Assembly: GCA_965242615.1 (NCBI GenBank)
Contig: CBDESR010000005.1
Span: 124,001 to 188,000, forward strand
Direction of reading: 5' to 3'
DNA: 64,000 nt
DNA from: CBDBCU01 sp965242615
GTDB lineage: Bacteria; Chloroflexota; Dehalococcoidia; Lucifugimonadales; UBA3495
The notes beneath the pieces are model-generated. The model did no database searches, was not told the DNA's origin, and worked only from the letters and a program-made list of their open reading frames with translations. Position numbers and translations under genes: made by a program. Numbering within the stretch: position 1 is the first letter of the stretch; each line of letters begins with the position of its first letter. Shown here piece after piece: positions 42,686-50,766 of the stretch.

Positions 42686-43777
42686 CTACCCATTCACCAG
42701 AAAGTTAATCACATCCCCATCCTGCACCGGATAGGTCTTGCCCTCGGAACGCAGCGCGCCCTCTTTCCGCCCCTGGGCAATGCTGCCGCACCGCTGCAAA
42801 TCGGCGTACGGTATCACCTCCGCCCGGATAAAACCCCGGTGAAAGTCCGAATGTATCGTTGCCGCCGCCGCCTGCGCCGGCAGACCCTCCCGCACACTCC
42901 ACGCCCGCACCTCATCCGGCCCCACCGTCAAAAAGGAAATCAGCCCCAAAGTCCGGTAACTGCTGCGGATAACCTGCGCCCGGGCCGCCTCCGCCAACCC
43001 CAACTCCGCCCGAAACTCCCCTTCCTCCTCCGCCGACATCAACGCCAATTCCGCCTCCAACCGCGCGCTGATACACACCTCGCCCAAATCCGCCCGCCCC
43101 GGTAGTTCCTCCGTCAATTCCGCCAGCGACACCTCCGGCCCCGCCTCATCAGTATTGAACACCGCAATAACCGGCTTGGCCGTCAACAGCTGATAGTTGA
43201 CCATAAAGGCCGCTTCCGAATCAATTAACTCCTGATGCCGCAGCGGTATCCCCGCCTCCAGACCTTGCCGCACCCGCTCCGCCGTTTCCTTTTGCCGGGC
43301 CATTGCCGGCCGCTCGGCGACCTTGGCCTTTTTCAGCCCCTCCTCCAACCGCTCCACCGCCCGCTCCATCACCTCCAAATCGGCAAAGTTCAGCTCCTCC
43401 AGCAGCGTCGCCAAATCCCGCCCCGGCGACACCGTCCCCAGCGGATGCGGCGCCGCCGGGTTCTCAAAAGCCCGCGTCACCACCAGAAAAGCCGCCGCCC
43501 CCTGCAAAATGTTCCGATACTGACCGCTGATGCCCCGGGCTTTAGCCAACGCCTCCGGCCCCGGCAAATCCCAATAGCGAATTTCCGCCGGCACCACCTT
43601 CCGCGGGTTATACATCCCGGCCAGCACCTCCAGCCGGGGGTCCGGAACCTTCACCACCCCCAAATGCAGCTCCGTAGCCGACCCGGACGCCCCGGAACTA
43701 GCCGCCTCCCCTTTCGTCAAGGCGTTAAACAAACTGGTCTTGCCCGCCTGCGGCAAGCCGATAATGCCAATGTCCAT
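42686..43777 (-). CDS. ychF: YchF-like ribosome-binding ATPase
   Basis: A 363-residue OBG/YchF-family P-loop protein. G1 is GLPQAGKTSLFNAL, close to YchF GLPNVGKS; G3 is WDLPGPE; the G4 position is VFNTDEA instead of the NxxE of typical YchF. FLTVGPDEVRAWSVREG and TIHSDFHRGFIRAEVI mark the C-terminal YchF TGS-like domain. It associates with ribosomes or proteasome-like partners and hydrolyses ATP. It heads a two-gene leftward group with the GNAT gene. Confidence 0.9.
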   Translation of the reverse strand: MDIGIIGLPQAGKTSLFNALTKGEAASSGASGSATELHLGVVKVPDPRLEVLAGMYNPRKVVPAEIRYWDLPGPEALAKARGISGQYRNILQGAAAFLVVTRAFENPAAPHPLGTVSPGRDLATLLEELNFADLEVMERAVERLEEGLKKAKVAERPAMARQKETAERVRQGLEAGIPLRHQELIDSEAAFMVNYQLLTAKPVIAVFNTDEAGPEVSLAELTEELPGRADLGEVCISARLEAELALMSAEEEGEFRAELGLAEAARAQVIRSSYRTLGLISFLTVGPDEVRAWSVREGLPAQAAAATIHSDFHRGFIRAEVIPYADLQRCGSIAQGRKEGALRSEGKTYPVQDGDVINFLVNG

Positions 43778-44006
43778 CCGTCAAACCATACTCAAAGCAG
43801 CAGAATAAACTCGCAACCATCATAGCACATCCCAAACCCCGCCGTCCGCCAACCCAGGGTCTTTTAATTATCGGAGACTCCCCGGGAAATCTGCTTGCGG
43901 TGAACTTGCAGTAACACGGCCTTGCTCTTTCAACTGGCGCCTGTTGTGAGGGATACCAGCGTCGGTACGGACAATTAAAAGGCCCTGTCCGCTAACCGGT
44001 CAGCTA

Positions 44007-44035
44007 ATGACAAAACCCATCCCCTATAGTATAAT
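44007..44035 (+). promoter_or_regulatory. Promoter of protease module copy 1
   Basis: ATGACA (44007-44012), 17 bp, TATAAT (44030-44035), about 35 bp before the gene at 44071. The leader from TATAGTATAATC to the start is nearly the same in copy 2. The 43778-44006 stretch before it holds no supported gene. Confidence 0.6.
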
Positions 44036-44070
44036 CAACCCACAAAACCCCGCCAGGAAAGGAGACTGCT

Positions 44071-44337
44071 ATGCCCTTCGACGACTATCAGCCCGAGGAA
44101 ATCGACGCCCTCGGCGAAAAAATCTACCGGGAACAGATAAAAAGCCAGCTGGCCCCGTCGGAAAAAGGCAAGTTCGTCATCATCGACGTAGTGAGCGGCG
44201 ACTACGAGATCGACGAGGACTATATCACCGCTTCCGACCGTCTCTGGGAACGCCGCCCCGACGCCGTGGGCTATGGGGTGAAAGTCGGCTACAAGGCCGC
44301 TTTCCACTTCGGCGGCCAGACTCTCGACGATGATTAG
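44071..44337 (+). CDS. Conserved hypothetical partner of DTGF protease (copy 1)
   Basis: An 88-residue acidic protein with ALGEKIYREQIKS, KGKFVIIDVVSGDYEIDED and GYGVKVGYKAAFHFGG. It matches a small family found next to clan AA proteases in Cyanobacteria and Chloroflexota. AAAGGAG precedes the ATG. It overlaps the protease gene by 8 bp, implying coupling. The fold is unknown; an inhibitor, propeptide-like or substrate role is possible. Confidence 0.75.
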   Translation: MPFDDYQPEEIDALGEKIYREQIKSQLAPSEKGKFVIIDVVSGDYEIDEDYITASDRLWERRPDAVGYGVKVGYKAAFHFGGQTLDDD

Positions 44338-44701
44338 CGGCACCGTCTTTCCCAACCGCGAAGCTCTGGTCGCCGTTGAACTGCTGTCCGCCGACGGACA
44401 GTTTCAGCCCTTCGAGTTCATCCTGGATACCGGGTTCAACGGCGACTTGTCCTTGCCGTACCAAACGATTCAAACATTGACGGCCAGACGGCGTACGCGG
44501 TCTCCAATGGAACTCGCCGACGGCAGCCAGGCAACTGTCTATACTTGGCGGGCCACTGCCCTTTGGGACGATAACCCGCGCCCGGTCATTATCGTAGAGT
44601 CGGACGGCGAGCCTTTGTTGGGAATGGGCCTCCTTTGGCAAAACCGCATCACCCTCGAAGCCCGGCCCTACGGCAGCGTAGTCATCACGCGGCTGGAGTA
44701 A
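44330..44701 (+). CDS. Clan AA aspartic protease, DTGF (AF_0612) type (copy 1)
   Basis: A 123-residue retropepsin-like protein. FILDTGFNGDLSLP gives the DTGF active-site motif; MELADGS and PLLGMGLLWQNRITLE follow, with the second matching the hydrophobic-Gly element that closes the fold. It should dimerise for activity. It is encoded after its 88-residue partner, and the pair is repeated 764 bp downstream. Confidence 0.8.
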   Translation: MISGTVFPNREALVAVELLSADGQFQPFEFILDTGFNGDLSLPYQTIQTLTARRRTRSPMELADGSQATVYTWRATALWDDNPRPVIIVESDGEPLLGMGLLWQNRITLEARPYGSVVITRLE

Positions 44702-44793
44702 CGCCGCCCCACCCCTAACGCCTCCGCTGTACCATCAGTCTGGTTAAAAGCTGACCAGCACCATGCTACCTAAATCAATCCTCTGTGGTATAG

Positions 44794-44799
44794 TATAAT
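44794..44799 (+). promoter_or_regulatory. -10 element of protease module copy 2
   Basis: TATAAT in the same leader as copy 1, but the -35 position (44771-44776) is no longer consensus-like, so copy 2 may be expressed less or through copy 1. Confidence 0.4.
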
Positions 44800-44834
44800 C
44801 AACCCACAAAACCCCGCCGGCAAAGGAGTCCATT

Positions 44835-45101
44835 ATGCCCAGCAAAGACTACCCGCTCGATGAAGTAAGCGCCCTCGGCGAAAAAATCTACCGGGAACAG
44901 ATAAAAAGCCGCTTGTCCCCGTCGGAAAAGGGCAAGTTCGTCATCATCGACATCACGAGCGGCGACTACGAAATCGCTGAGGAAATCCTCACCGCTTCCA
45001 CCCGTCTCCGGAAGCGGCGGCCCACTGCCGTGACCTATGGGGTGAAAGTCGGCTACAAAGCCGCCCTCCACTTCGGCAGCCAGACTCTCGACGATGATTA
45101 A
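44835..45101 (+). CDS. Conserved hypothetical partner of DTGF protease (copy 2)
   Basis: An 88-residue paralogue of the 44071 gene, mostly identical (ALGEKIYREQIKS; GKFVIIDITSGDYEI) with divergence in the first 12 residues and around residue 55 (EILTASTRLRKRRPT). AAAGGAG precedes the start. It overlaps the next gene by 8 bp as in copy 1. The charge pattern has changed from acidic to more basic in the middle, which may alter partner specificity. Confidence 0.75.
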   Translation: MPSKDYPLDEVSALGEKIYREQIKSRLSPSEKGKFVIIDITSGDYEIAEEILTASTRLRKRRPTAVTYGVKVGYKAALHFGSQTLDDD

Positions 45102-45462
45102 CGGCACCGTCTCTCCCGACCGCCAAGCTCTGGTCGCCGTTGAACTGTTGTCCGCCGACGGACAATTTCAGCCCTTCGAGTTCATCCTGGATACCGGGTT
45201 CACCGGAGACCTGAGTTTGCCCCTCCAAACTCTACGCCAGTTAGCTGTCCTACCTGAGGTCGGATTACCCGTTGAACTCGCCGACGGCAGCCGGATAATT
45301 GCCCCCACTTGGCAGGCCACCGCCCTTTGGGACCATAATCCGCGCAAGGTTCTTATCCTGGAGTCGGACGGTGAGCCTTTGTTGGGAATGGGGCTCCTCT
45401 GGCAAAACCGCATCACCCTCGAAGCCCGGCCCTACGGCAGCCTAGTCATCGCGCGGCTGTAG
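45094..45462 (+). CDS. Clan AA aspartic protease, DTGF type (copy 2)
   Basis: A 122-residue paralogue of the 44330 gene. FILDTGFTGDLSLP keeps the DTGF motif; the stretch after it (residues 48-66) differs strongly from copy 1, while both ends are almost identical. The divergence is concentrated where a substrate cleft or flap would be, so the copies may act on different targets. Confidence 0.8.
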   Translation: MINGTVSPDRQALVAVELLSADGQFQPFEFILDTGFTGDLSLPLQTLRQLAVLPEVGLPVELADGSRIIAPTWQATALWDHNPRKVLILESDGEPLLGMGLLWQNRITLEARPYGSLVIARL

Positions 45463-45498
45463 TAACGCCGCCATCCCTAACGCCTGTTCAGCCCCCCC

Positions 45499-46434
45499 TC
45501 ACCCCACTATCAAAACCTCATGCGACCCCTTCACATAGCCCGCCTCCCCCCGCTCCCGCCGATTCTTGCCAATCCGCGTCTCCCCCTGCCCCAGCGTATA
45601 TTGCCACGCCACTTCCCCAATGCGGCAGTCCGCATACCACTCCCGTATCGTCGAACAGTCATTATAGGAAAGCACAAACCCGCCCTGATGCTGCCGCAGC
45701 AAATCCCGCAGCAAAGCGTGGTCAAAGCCCCGATGATGCACCGGAAAGTTGCGCTGCGGATAAATGCCCCGGAACATCCGACTGTCCCCATCCAGATAAT
45801 AGGGCGGGTCGCAGTAAAGAAAATCCCCCCGATGCCGCGGCAAAGTTTCCTCAAAAGAACCCCAATCCACCGTCAGATTGGGACAATGGAAAGTCTGCAC
45901 CTTGTCCGCCAGCCGCCGCGCCCGTTCCGGCTCCTCATAAATCCGCGACATCCAGCCCAGAAACCCCGGCCCATAGCTCAGGTTATGGTTAAACCAGTAA
46001 TGGGCCGCCAGCTCCAAAGGGTCAGCAATCGGCGCTGTGCCTAGCCAATGCCCTTTAAGCCGTTCCTTGACCTCGGCATACACCGCCTTATTCGGCTCCC
46101 ATTGGGCAATCCGCTCCGCCAACCGTTCCGGCATCGCCAACTGCACCTGCCAGTAGTTCGTCAGCGCATCAAAAACATCATAGCCCACCACCGGGATGCC
46201 CCATTCCTTGGCCACCGCAATCTCCACCGACGCCCCGCCAATAAACGGCGCTACCAGCCGCTCCAACCCGGCCGGCAGCTGCTCCACAATATGCCCCACC
46301 GCCAAACTCTTGCCCCCGGCGTAGCGCAGCGGCGAACCGTTATAACGCCGATAACGCAGCTTGCCCGGACTCCGCAGCCCCGCCAGCAGTCGCTCCTTGC
46401 CGCCGCCGGCCTCCGCTATCCGCCGCGGCGTCAC
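45499..46434 (-). CDS. D12-class N6-adenine DNA methyltransferase (Dam-like)
   Basis: A 311-residue enzyme. PLRYAGGKSLAVGHIVEQLP is the SAM-binding motif of D12 methyltransferases and FLYCDPPYYLDGDSR the catalytic D-P-P-Y. VAPFIGGASVEIAV and YDVFDALTNYW complete the fold. No nuclease partner is adjacent, so it is an orphan, perhaps regulatory or protective. The start is GTG 46434, four bases after the thiolase-like stop. Recognition sequence unknown. Confidence 0.88.
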   Translation of the reverse strand: MTPRRIAEAGGGKERLLAGLRSPGKLRYRRYNGSPLRYAGGKSLAVGHIVEQLPAGLERLVAPFIGGASVEIAVAKEWGIPVVGYDVFDALTNYWQVQLAMPERLAERIAQWEPNKAVYAEVKERLKGHWLGTAPIADPLELAAHYWFNHNLSYGPGFLGWMSRIYEEPERARRLADKVQTFHCPNLTVDWGSFEETLPRHRGDFLYCDPPYYLDGDSRMFRGIYPQRNFPVHHRGFDHALLRDLLRQHQGGFVLSYNDCSTIREWYADCRIGEVAWQYTLGQGETRIGKNRRERGEAGYVKGSHEVLIVG

Positions 46435-46438
46435 CCGC

Positions 46439-47614
46439 CTACCCCCGCGCCAAAATCACCGTCCCCGTTGACGACAACGACCCGCCCGTGCCGTTCACCA
46501 GCGCTATACGGGCCTTCTCCCCGCTCCCGTCTTTAGCCTTCACCTGCCGGGCATTGCATTCCCCCCGCAGCTGCCGCACCGCCTCCACCAGCAGGAAACT
46601 GCCGTACATCCCCGGATGGGTATAAGACAACCCGCCGCCGCTGGTGTTCAACGCGAACTCCCCGCCCGGCGCCGTCCGCTGATTCGCCACAAAATCCGGC
46701 CCTTCCCCCGGCCCGCAGAACCCCAGACTCTCCAGCGACAGCAGCGTCGTATAGGTAAAAGAGTCGTAAATCATCGTCAGGTCCAGGTCACTATGCGTCA
46801 AACCGGCCCGCCCCAACGCCTTCGGCCCCGTCTCCCGGGCAATCAGCGAAGTATAAGACGGCATCATACTGATCAGGTTATGGTCATGCCCCTCGGCGGC
46901 CCCCAGCAGCCACACCGGTTCCTTGCGGCAGTTGGCCGCCTTCTCCGCCGTAGTAACCACTATCGCCGCCCCGGAATCCGTAACCAAACAGCAGTCAAAC
47001 AGATGAAACGGCCACGAAACCCACCGCGAATTATGATAATCGTCAAAACTCATCGGCGTCTCGTGCATCACCGCCTTGGGATTCAAGTTCGCCCACTTGC
47101 GGGTGGAAACCGCAATCTCCGCCAACGCCTGCCGCGTCCGTTCCTCCCCATACTCGTGCATATAGCGGGTGCACGCCATCGAGTAGTTAATCGGCTGCCC
47201 AATCAACCCGTACGGCGCCTCATACTGCGCCACCGGCAGGTTCGGATCCGCCGGCACCCGGGCCCGGGTCGAGCGTCCCGCCTGCCCGTGCGTTATCAGC
47301 ACCGTATCGCAGTAACCGGCCCGAATCGCCGCCGCCGCGTGGGCCACATGGATGACAAAAGACGACCCGCCCACCGAAGTGTTGTCGGTAAAACCCGGCT
47401 GAATCCCCAGATACTCCGCCGTCGCCAGCGTAGAAAACCCCGCCGTCAGCAGCCCGTTCACTTCCCCCTTCCCGATGCCGGCATCCTCCAGCGCGTTATA
47501 CGCCGCCTCGGCGTGATGCTGCAACGAGGACTTGTTCGGCACCGTCCCCATCTCGTCCGACTCCGCCACCCCCACGATGGCAATATCCCGTTCCTTGATC
47601 CCATTCACCGCCAT
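46439..47614 (-). CDS. Thiolase-like protein without the catalytic cysteine
   Basis: A 391-residue protein of the SCP2-thiolase/lipid-transfer family. DIAIVGVAESDEMG, MIYDSFTYTTLLSLESLGF and LSYTHPGMYGSFLLVE match. The position of the nucleophilic Cys reads NTSVGGSSFVIHV, with no Cys, so it cannot act as a classical thiolase. Ltp2-type aldolases of side-chain degradation share this loss and need a DUF35 partner, which is not visible here. The ATG at 47614 follows AAGGA; a longer upstream frame is rejected. Confidence 0.82.
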   Translation of the reverse strand: MAVNGIKERDIAIVGVAESDEMGTVPNKSSLQHHAEAAYNALEDAGIGKGEVNGLLTAGFSTLATAEYLGIQPGFTDNTSVGGSSFVIHVAHAAAAIRAGYCDTVLITHGQAGRSTRARVPADPNLPVAQYEAPYGLIGQPINYSMACTRYMHEYGEERTRQALAEIAVSTRKWANLNPKAVMHETPMSFDDYHNSRWVSWPFHLFDCCLVTDSGAAIVVTTAEKAANCRKEPVWLLGAAEGHDHNLISMMPSYTSLIARETGPKALGRAGLTHSDLDLTMIYDSFTYTTLLSLESLGFCGPGEGPDFVANQRTAPGGEFALNTSGGGLSYTHPGMYGSFLLVEAVRQLRGECNARQVKAKDGSGEKARIALVNGTGGSLSSTGTVILARG

Positions 47615-47749
47615 AACGTTCCTTACCCTCCTGGCTGTCTGAATCGCCCCCGATATTACACCATCCCAATGCCGTTGGACAATCCCAGTATGCGGGGGTA
47701 GCAACGGCAATTTCCGATTAAACCGGCAGGATAGCTACGGGGTTGAAGC

Positions 47750-48404
47750 GGTGTCCGGTTCAGATATGGAATGGGGGCGATGGGTTATACCATCGGACGC
47801 AGTGGTTGGGGTGGAGTACGGGGTATGGCCGGGGCAGGAACTCCTGGCTGCCCCGGCGGGTTGAGTTTAGTATTTATCAGCATTGGGATAGGGGCGCCGG
47901 GCGGAACCGCTGGCCGGAAGTTCCGCCCTTGCGGGAGGGGGTTGGCAAAGGGGCCATTGGGTTGCCTGCTCCGAGGGGTATCCTGGCTTGCTCCTCTCGG
48001 AGTTTCCCGACCCGATTGCCGTCCGGGAACTAGACCTTGGATTGGCTACTGACGCCGCTGGGTATGGTTGCCACTACCGGCGTTTTGGCCCAGTCCAGCT
48101 ACCGGGGTTGACCGCACCTCCAGTCAACCTGTTAACTCCAGCTCCTGTAGGGATGGGGTAGCGGTTTGGCGGCTGGTGGGATTTGCCGTTTTCCGCTGCT
48201 CCGGGTGGGGGAAGTACGGGGCCTTGGGCCGTTTCCCCGGGGGATAGGAGCGGGACGCTTGACGGCCGCGGGGGCCGGGGGCGTCCACAGCGCGCTGTGA
48301 GCTGTATTTCACGGTAAGCTAGCGTATCGTTTTGAGACCCGGCGTCCCGGGGCTAGGTCTGACCTTGCAATTTTTATTATGGGGGCGGGAATGATAGTTG
48401 TCAA
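47750..48404 (-). repeat. Dispersed element of about 650 bp, copy B (inverted relative to copy A)
   Basis: Reverse-complement counterpart of 7186-7830, ending on the right at its promoter. The interval 47615-48596 has no gene I can support. Near the promoter it matches copy A almost base for base to about 48285; farther away similarity falls and copy-specific insertions appear. A TAG interrupts a frame that is open in copy A at the LPxGxWTL segment. It lies where the + strand shifts from C-rich to G-rich. Confidence 0.8.
48376..48404 (-). promoter_or_regulatory. Promoter inside dispersed element copy B
   Basis: Read leftward: TTGACA (complement of 48399-48404), 17 bp, CATAAT (complement of 48376-48381). 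Only one spacer base differs from copy A. Confidence 0.75.
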
Positions 48405-48451
48405 GGGATGAATTGGATGAATTTTCGGGTGAATTTTGAGAATTGGGAGTT

Positions 48452-48480
48452 CTGGATTCCCACTTTCGTGGGAATGACGG
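48452..48480. repeat. dRS3-like inverted repeat
   Basis: Core ATTCCCACTTTCGTGGGAAT (48456-48475) between CTGG and GACGG, 115 bp before the next gene. Confidence 0.75.
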
Positions 48481-48596
48481 CGGGGCGGGATGCTTTTTAT
48501 AAGGGGGCGGGCGGTGTGGTATAGTTAGGGGCAGTAAGGTTGTTCAGGGCGGTGGGGCGGTTTGGTGGGTAGTTTCAGAGAAATGGAGGAGCGACG

Positions 48597-49064
48597 ATGC
48601 GGGTAAGGCAGGCAAGGGTTAGACGGGCGGTGGCGCGCTTTGCGGTGCGCTATGGTACGATCGGGGTTGCTTTGCTGGTGGTGGCTATTGCGGTGGGCGT
48701 GGCGTGGCTGACTTTGAGTGTGGCGCCGGATAATGTCAAGGAGACTTGGCAGCAGCGATTAGCCCTGATCATCGGCGGTTGGAGCGTGGCGGGCGGCGGG
48801 ATTTGGCTGAGCGATTATCTGTGGCATAAGATTAAGGGGGTGCATCAGGTGCTGAGCAGGAAGGAGCGGGAGTTGAACCGGCAGGAAGGCCGCGAGGAAG
48901 GGTGGCAAGAAGGGCGGCAAGAGGGCGTTGCAATCGGGAACGCCCAGGTGCTGAAACTGATGGAGGAGAATCCGGGGGCTACGGTCGACCAGATTAGGGA
49001 GCTGCTGCGGAACGGTGAGGGGCGCCGGAATGGCAAGGCGGATGGCGAGTCCGGTAGGAATTAG
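48597..49064 (+). CDS. Hypothetical membrane-anchored protein with QEG-repeat tail
   Basis: A 155-residue protein: a basic N-terminus, one clear membrane helix (GVALLVVAIAVGVAWLTL, about residues 22-42), a second hydrophobic stretch (LALIIGGWSVAGGGIWL) and a cytoplasmic-looking tail with ELNRQEGREEGWQEGRQEG. Such EG-rich helices occur at the ends of Rpn/PD-(D/E)XK-type proteins, but the nuclease domain is absent. GGAGGAG precedes the ATG. Function unknown. A good terminator follows. Confidence 0.65.
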   Translation: MRVRQARVRRAVARFAVRYGTIGVALLVVAIAVGVAWLTLSVAPDNVKETWQQRLALIIGGWSVAGGGIWLSDYLWHKIKGVHQVLSRKERELNRQEGREEGWQEGRQEGVAIGNAQVLKLMEENPGATVDQIRELLRNGEGRRNGKADGESGRN

Positions 49065-49104
49065 CGGCCGCCGTTTCTGCTGATGCGGAGGGGGGAAAGG
49101 GTTG

Positions 49105-49142
49105 GGCGGGTTTCCCGGCTGGGCCGGGAGACCCGCCTTTTT
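49105..49142 (+). terminator. Terminator after the QEG-tail gene
   Basis: GGCGGG-T-TTCCCGGC pairs with GCCGGGAGACCCGCC across a TGG loop (49105-49137, two mismatched positions), followed by TTTTTG. Confidence 0.8.
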
Positions 49143-49154
49143 GTGGGCAAGGGG

Positions 49155-50150
49155 TTAGCGGCGGCGGACGCGTTTGGTGCAGACGACCACCCAGGTGCGG
49201 CTTTCCCGGGCTTGATACTGAAAATGGGTGGCATGGGGATTAGAGGCGTAAAACCAGCCGTGGTAGTCCCCGTTAGCGTTCTGGTTCCGACCGTTGCCGC
49301 GGTTATGGCCGCGGCCGAAATCGGCGCTGCCCTCGACATACTTCCCGCCCCGGGCCCGGCAGGCCGCGGGGCCCCGGGCCTCGGCTTGGGCGGTCCACCA
49401 TTCCGGGGAACGGTAGCTGCCGCCGCCGGTGCCGGACTCCGTTACCACCCCATTGGAATCCCAAGTGTAACGGGCGTTGGTTCGCCAGTGGACACCCCAG
49501 CGGTTAGTGCCGGAAGCTTGGCCGGAATAGACGACCCGGGCGCGATTCTCGCTACCCTCGCGGGAGTCAAAGCTGCCGTGAAAGCCGGCATAGGGGGTGC
49601 AGATCAGGTTGCCGAACGGTCGATCTGCCGGGACGCGAATACTCCCGCCCCGATCCGGGCAATAACCGGTATCGGCGGATTCGCTGCGGACCCGGAAGCG
49701 GACGGTTTTCTTGCCGCGGCGTTCCTCCCGGGGAAACTCAAAAATGAGGTCGCGGGAGACGCCGGTTACGCCGGATTCGCCATCGGTCAGGTAGCCCTCT
49801 TGGGCGGCGAGGAAGCCGCGGAAGTTGCCTTGTTGGCCGAAATAGACGGTGTCGTCGCGTTCATTGCGGTCGCGGCCGGCAAGCCAGGTTTCGGACTTGG
49901 TCCAGGTGTCGGACTGGTCGATGGCGCAGTAGATGGACTTGCCGCGGTTGGCGGCGAGGGATTCGAGGATCATCGAGACGCGGGCATCGTCGGCGTCGGC
50001 CACGGCCGGGGTCTCTTGCCAGTCGGAGCAGTCCCAAGGGATGGAACGGGGGGCGGCTTGGGTGGTGTTGGTAGGACTGGCGGTGATGAACAGTCCGAAG
50101 GTCAAGGCGGACAGGATTAGGATGGCGATGGGGAATCGGTAGCGGTTCAT
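49155..50150 (-). CDS. Hypothetical secreted protein
   Basis: A 331-residue protein with a cleavable signal peptide (RFPIAILILSALTFGLFI, predicted cut after about residue 32, NTTQAAP). The mature part is rich in Gly, Arg, Ser and Trp and has six or so Cys (WDCSDW; IYCAID; TGYCPDRG; LICTPY; AACRARG; VVVCTKR), pointing to extracellular disulfides. GGAGGT precedes the ATG. No family recognised. Confidence 0.7.
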   Translation of the reverse strand: MNRYRFPIAILILSALTFGLFITASPTNTTQAAPRSIPWDCSDWQETPAVADADDARVSMILESLAANRGKSIYCAIDQSDTWTKSETWLAGRDRNERDDTVYFGQQGNFRGFLAAQEGYLTDGESGVTGVSRDLIFEFPREERRGKKTVRFRVRSESADTGYCPDRGGSIRVPADRPFGNLICTPYAGFHGSFDSREGSENRARVVYSGQASGTNRWGVHWRTNARYTWDSNGVVTESGTGGGSYRSPEWWTAQAEARGPAACRARGGKYVEGSADFGRGHNRGNGRNQNANGDYHGWFYASNPHATHFQYQARESRTWVVVCTKRVRRR

Positions 50151-50211
50151 TGGGGATACCTCCGGGCGGTAGGCGTTGTTAATACCGGGGATAAGCCGGT
50201 AAAAACAGGGT

Positions 50212-50256
50212 AAAAAAGGGCGTGATTTTTGTCAAGCAAAAATCACGCCCTTTTTT
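50212..50256. terminator. Perfect bidirectional terminator between divergent genes
   Basis: AAAAAA, then GGGCGTGATTTTTG (50218-50231), loop TCAAG, CAAAAATCACGCCC (50237-50250), TTTTTT. It works equally in both directions, yet lies upstream of both neighbouring genes. Confidence 0.85.
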
Positions 50257-50350
50257 GCGATTTGGGGAAATTGGGAAGGGAGGGGTTGGCTGCCGGGGGG
50301 AATTCGCGAAATTTTTTTGGTTTTTGGGGAGTTTTTGACAGCGGGCGGTT

Positions 50351-50379
50351 CTGGATTCCCACTTTCGTGGGAATGACGG
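50351..50379. repeat. dRS3-like inverted repeat
   Basis: Identical 29-bp unit to 48452-48480. Confidence 0.75.
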
Positions 50380-50536
50380 TGGGGGAGGACGGGGATGACG
50401 CTTGCCGGATGGCGAGGATGACGCTTGCCGGAGGATGGGGGGACGGCGGGGGAACTTTTGTAAAAGTTCCCCCGCACCCCCTCAAAACTTTTGAGTTTGG
50501 GGAGGGCTGGTTGTCTTGAAGGTGGTTGCGGGGGCG

Positions 50537-50574
50537 GCATTTTAGATTCCTCGGCTGTCGCCTCGGAATGACAT
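50537..50574. repeat. Second short repeat type, copy 1
   Basis: GCATTTTAGATTCC, a variable 12-bp centre containing the inverted TCGGC/GCCTCG element, then GGAATGACAT. The partner copy is at 53906-53940. Confidence 0.55.
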
Positions 50575-50607
50575 GGGTAACAGTACGGGGGAATGGCATA
50601 GGGGGTT

Positions 50608-50636
50608 CTGGATTCCCACTTTCGTGGGAATGACGG
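50608..50636. repeat. dRS3-like inverted repeat
   Basis: Another exact copy of the 29-bp unit. Confidence 0.75.
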
Positions 50637-50766
50637 TGGGGAAAGAGGGGATTGTTTGGGTTTTGGGGCGGGCTGGTGGGGGGTTGACAGGGGGCTGGGG
50701 GGTGTGCAACGGTAGCTATATGGGTTGAATTGAAGGCTCCTGAAGGGGGCGGCGCAGGAGGGTCGA

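Larger units (their letters stand above)
50151..50766. other. Gene-free divergent interval rich in repeats
   Basis: No gene is supported. Contents: a perfect bidirectional terminator (50212-50256), two dRS3-like repeats (50351-50379, 50608-50636), a second repeat type (50537-50574), and a local direct repeat ATGACGCTTGCCGGA (about 50395 and 50418). Any promoters here were not recognised. Confidence 0.6.

Noticed and set aside
47600..48500. Replication origin at the C-rich to G-rich switch
   Set aside because: No dnaA, no DnaA boxes of the TTATCCACA type and several other skew switches in the window; rearrangement is a better explanation.
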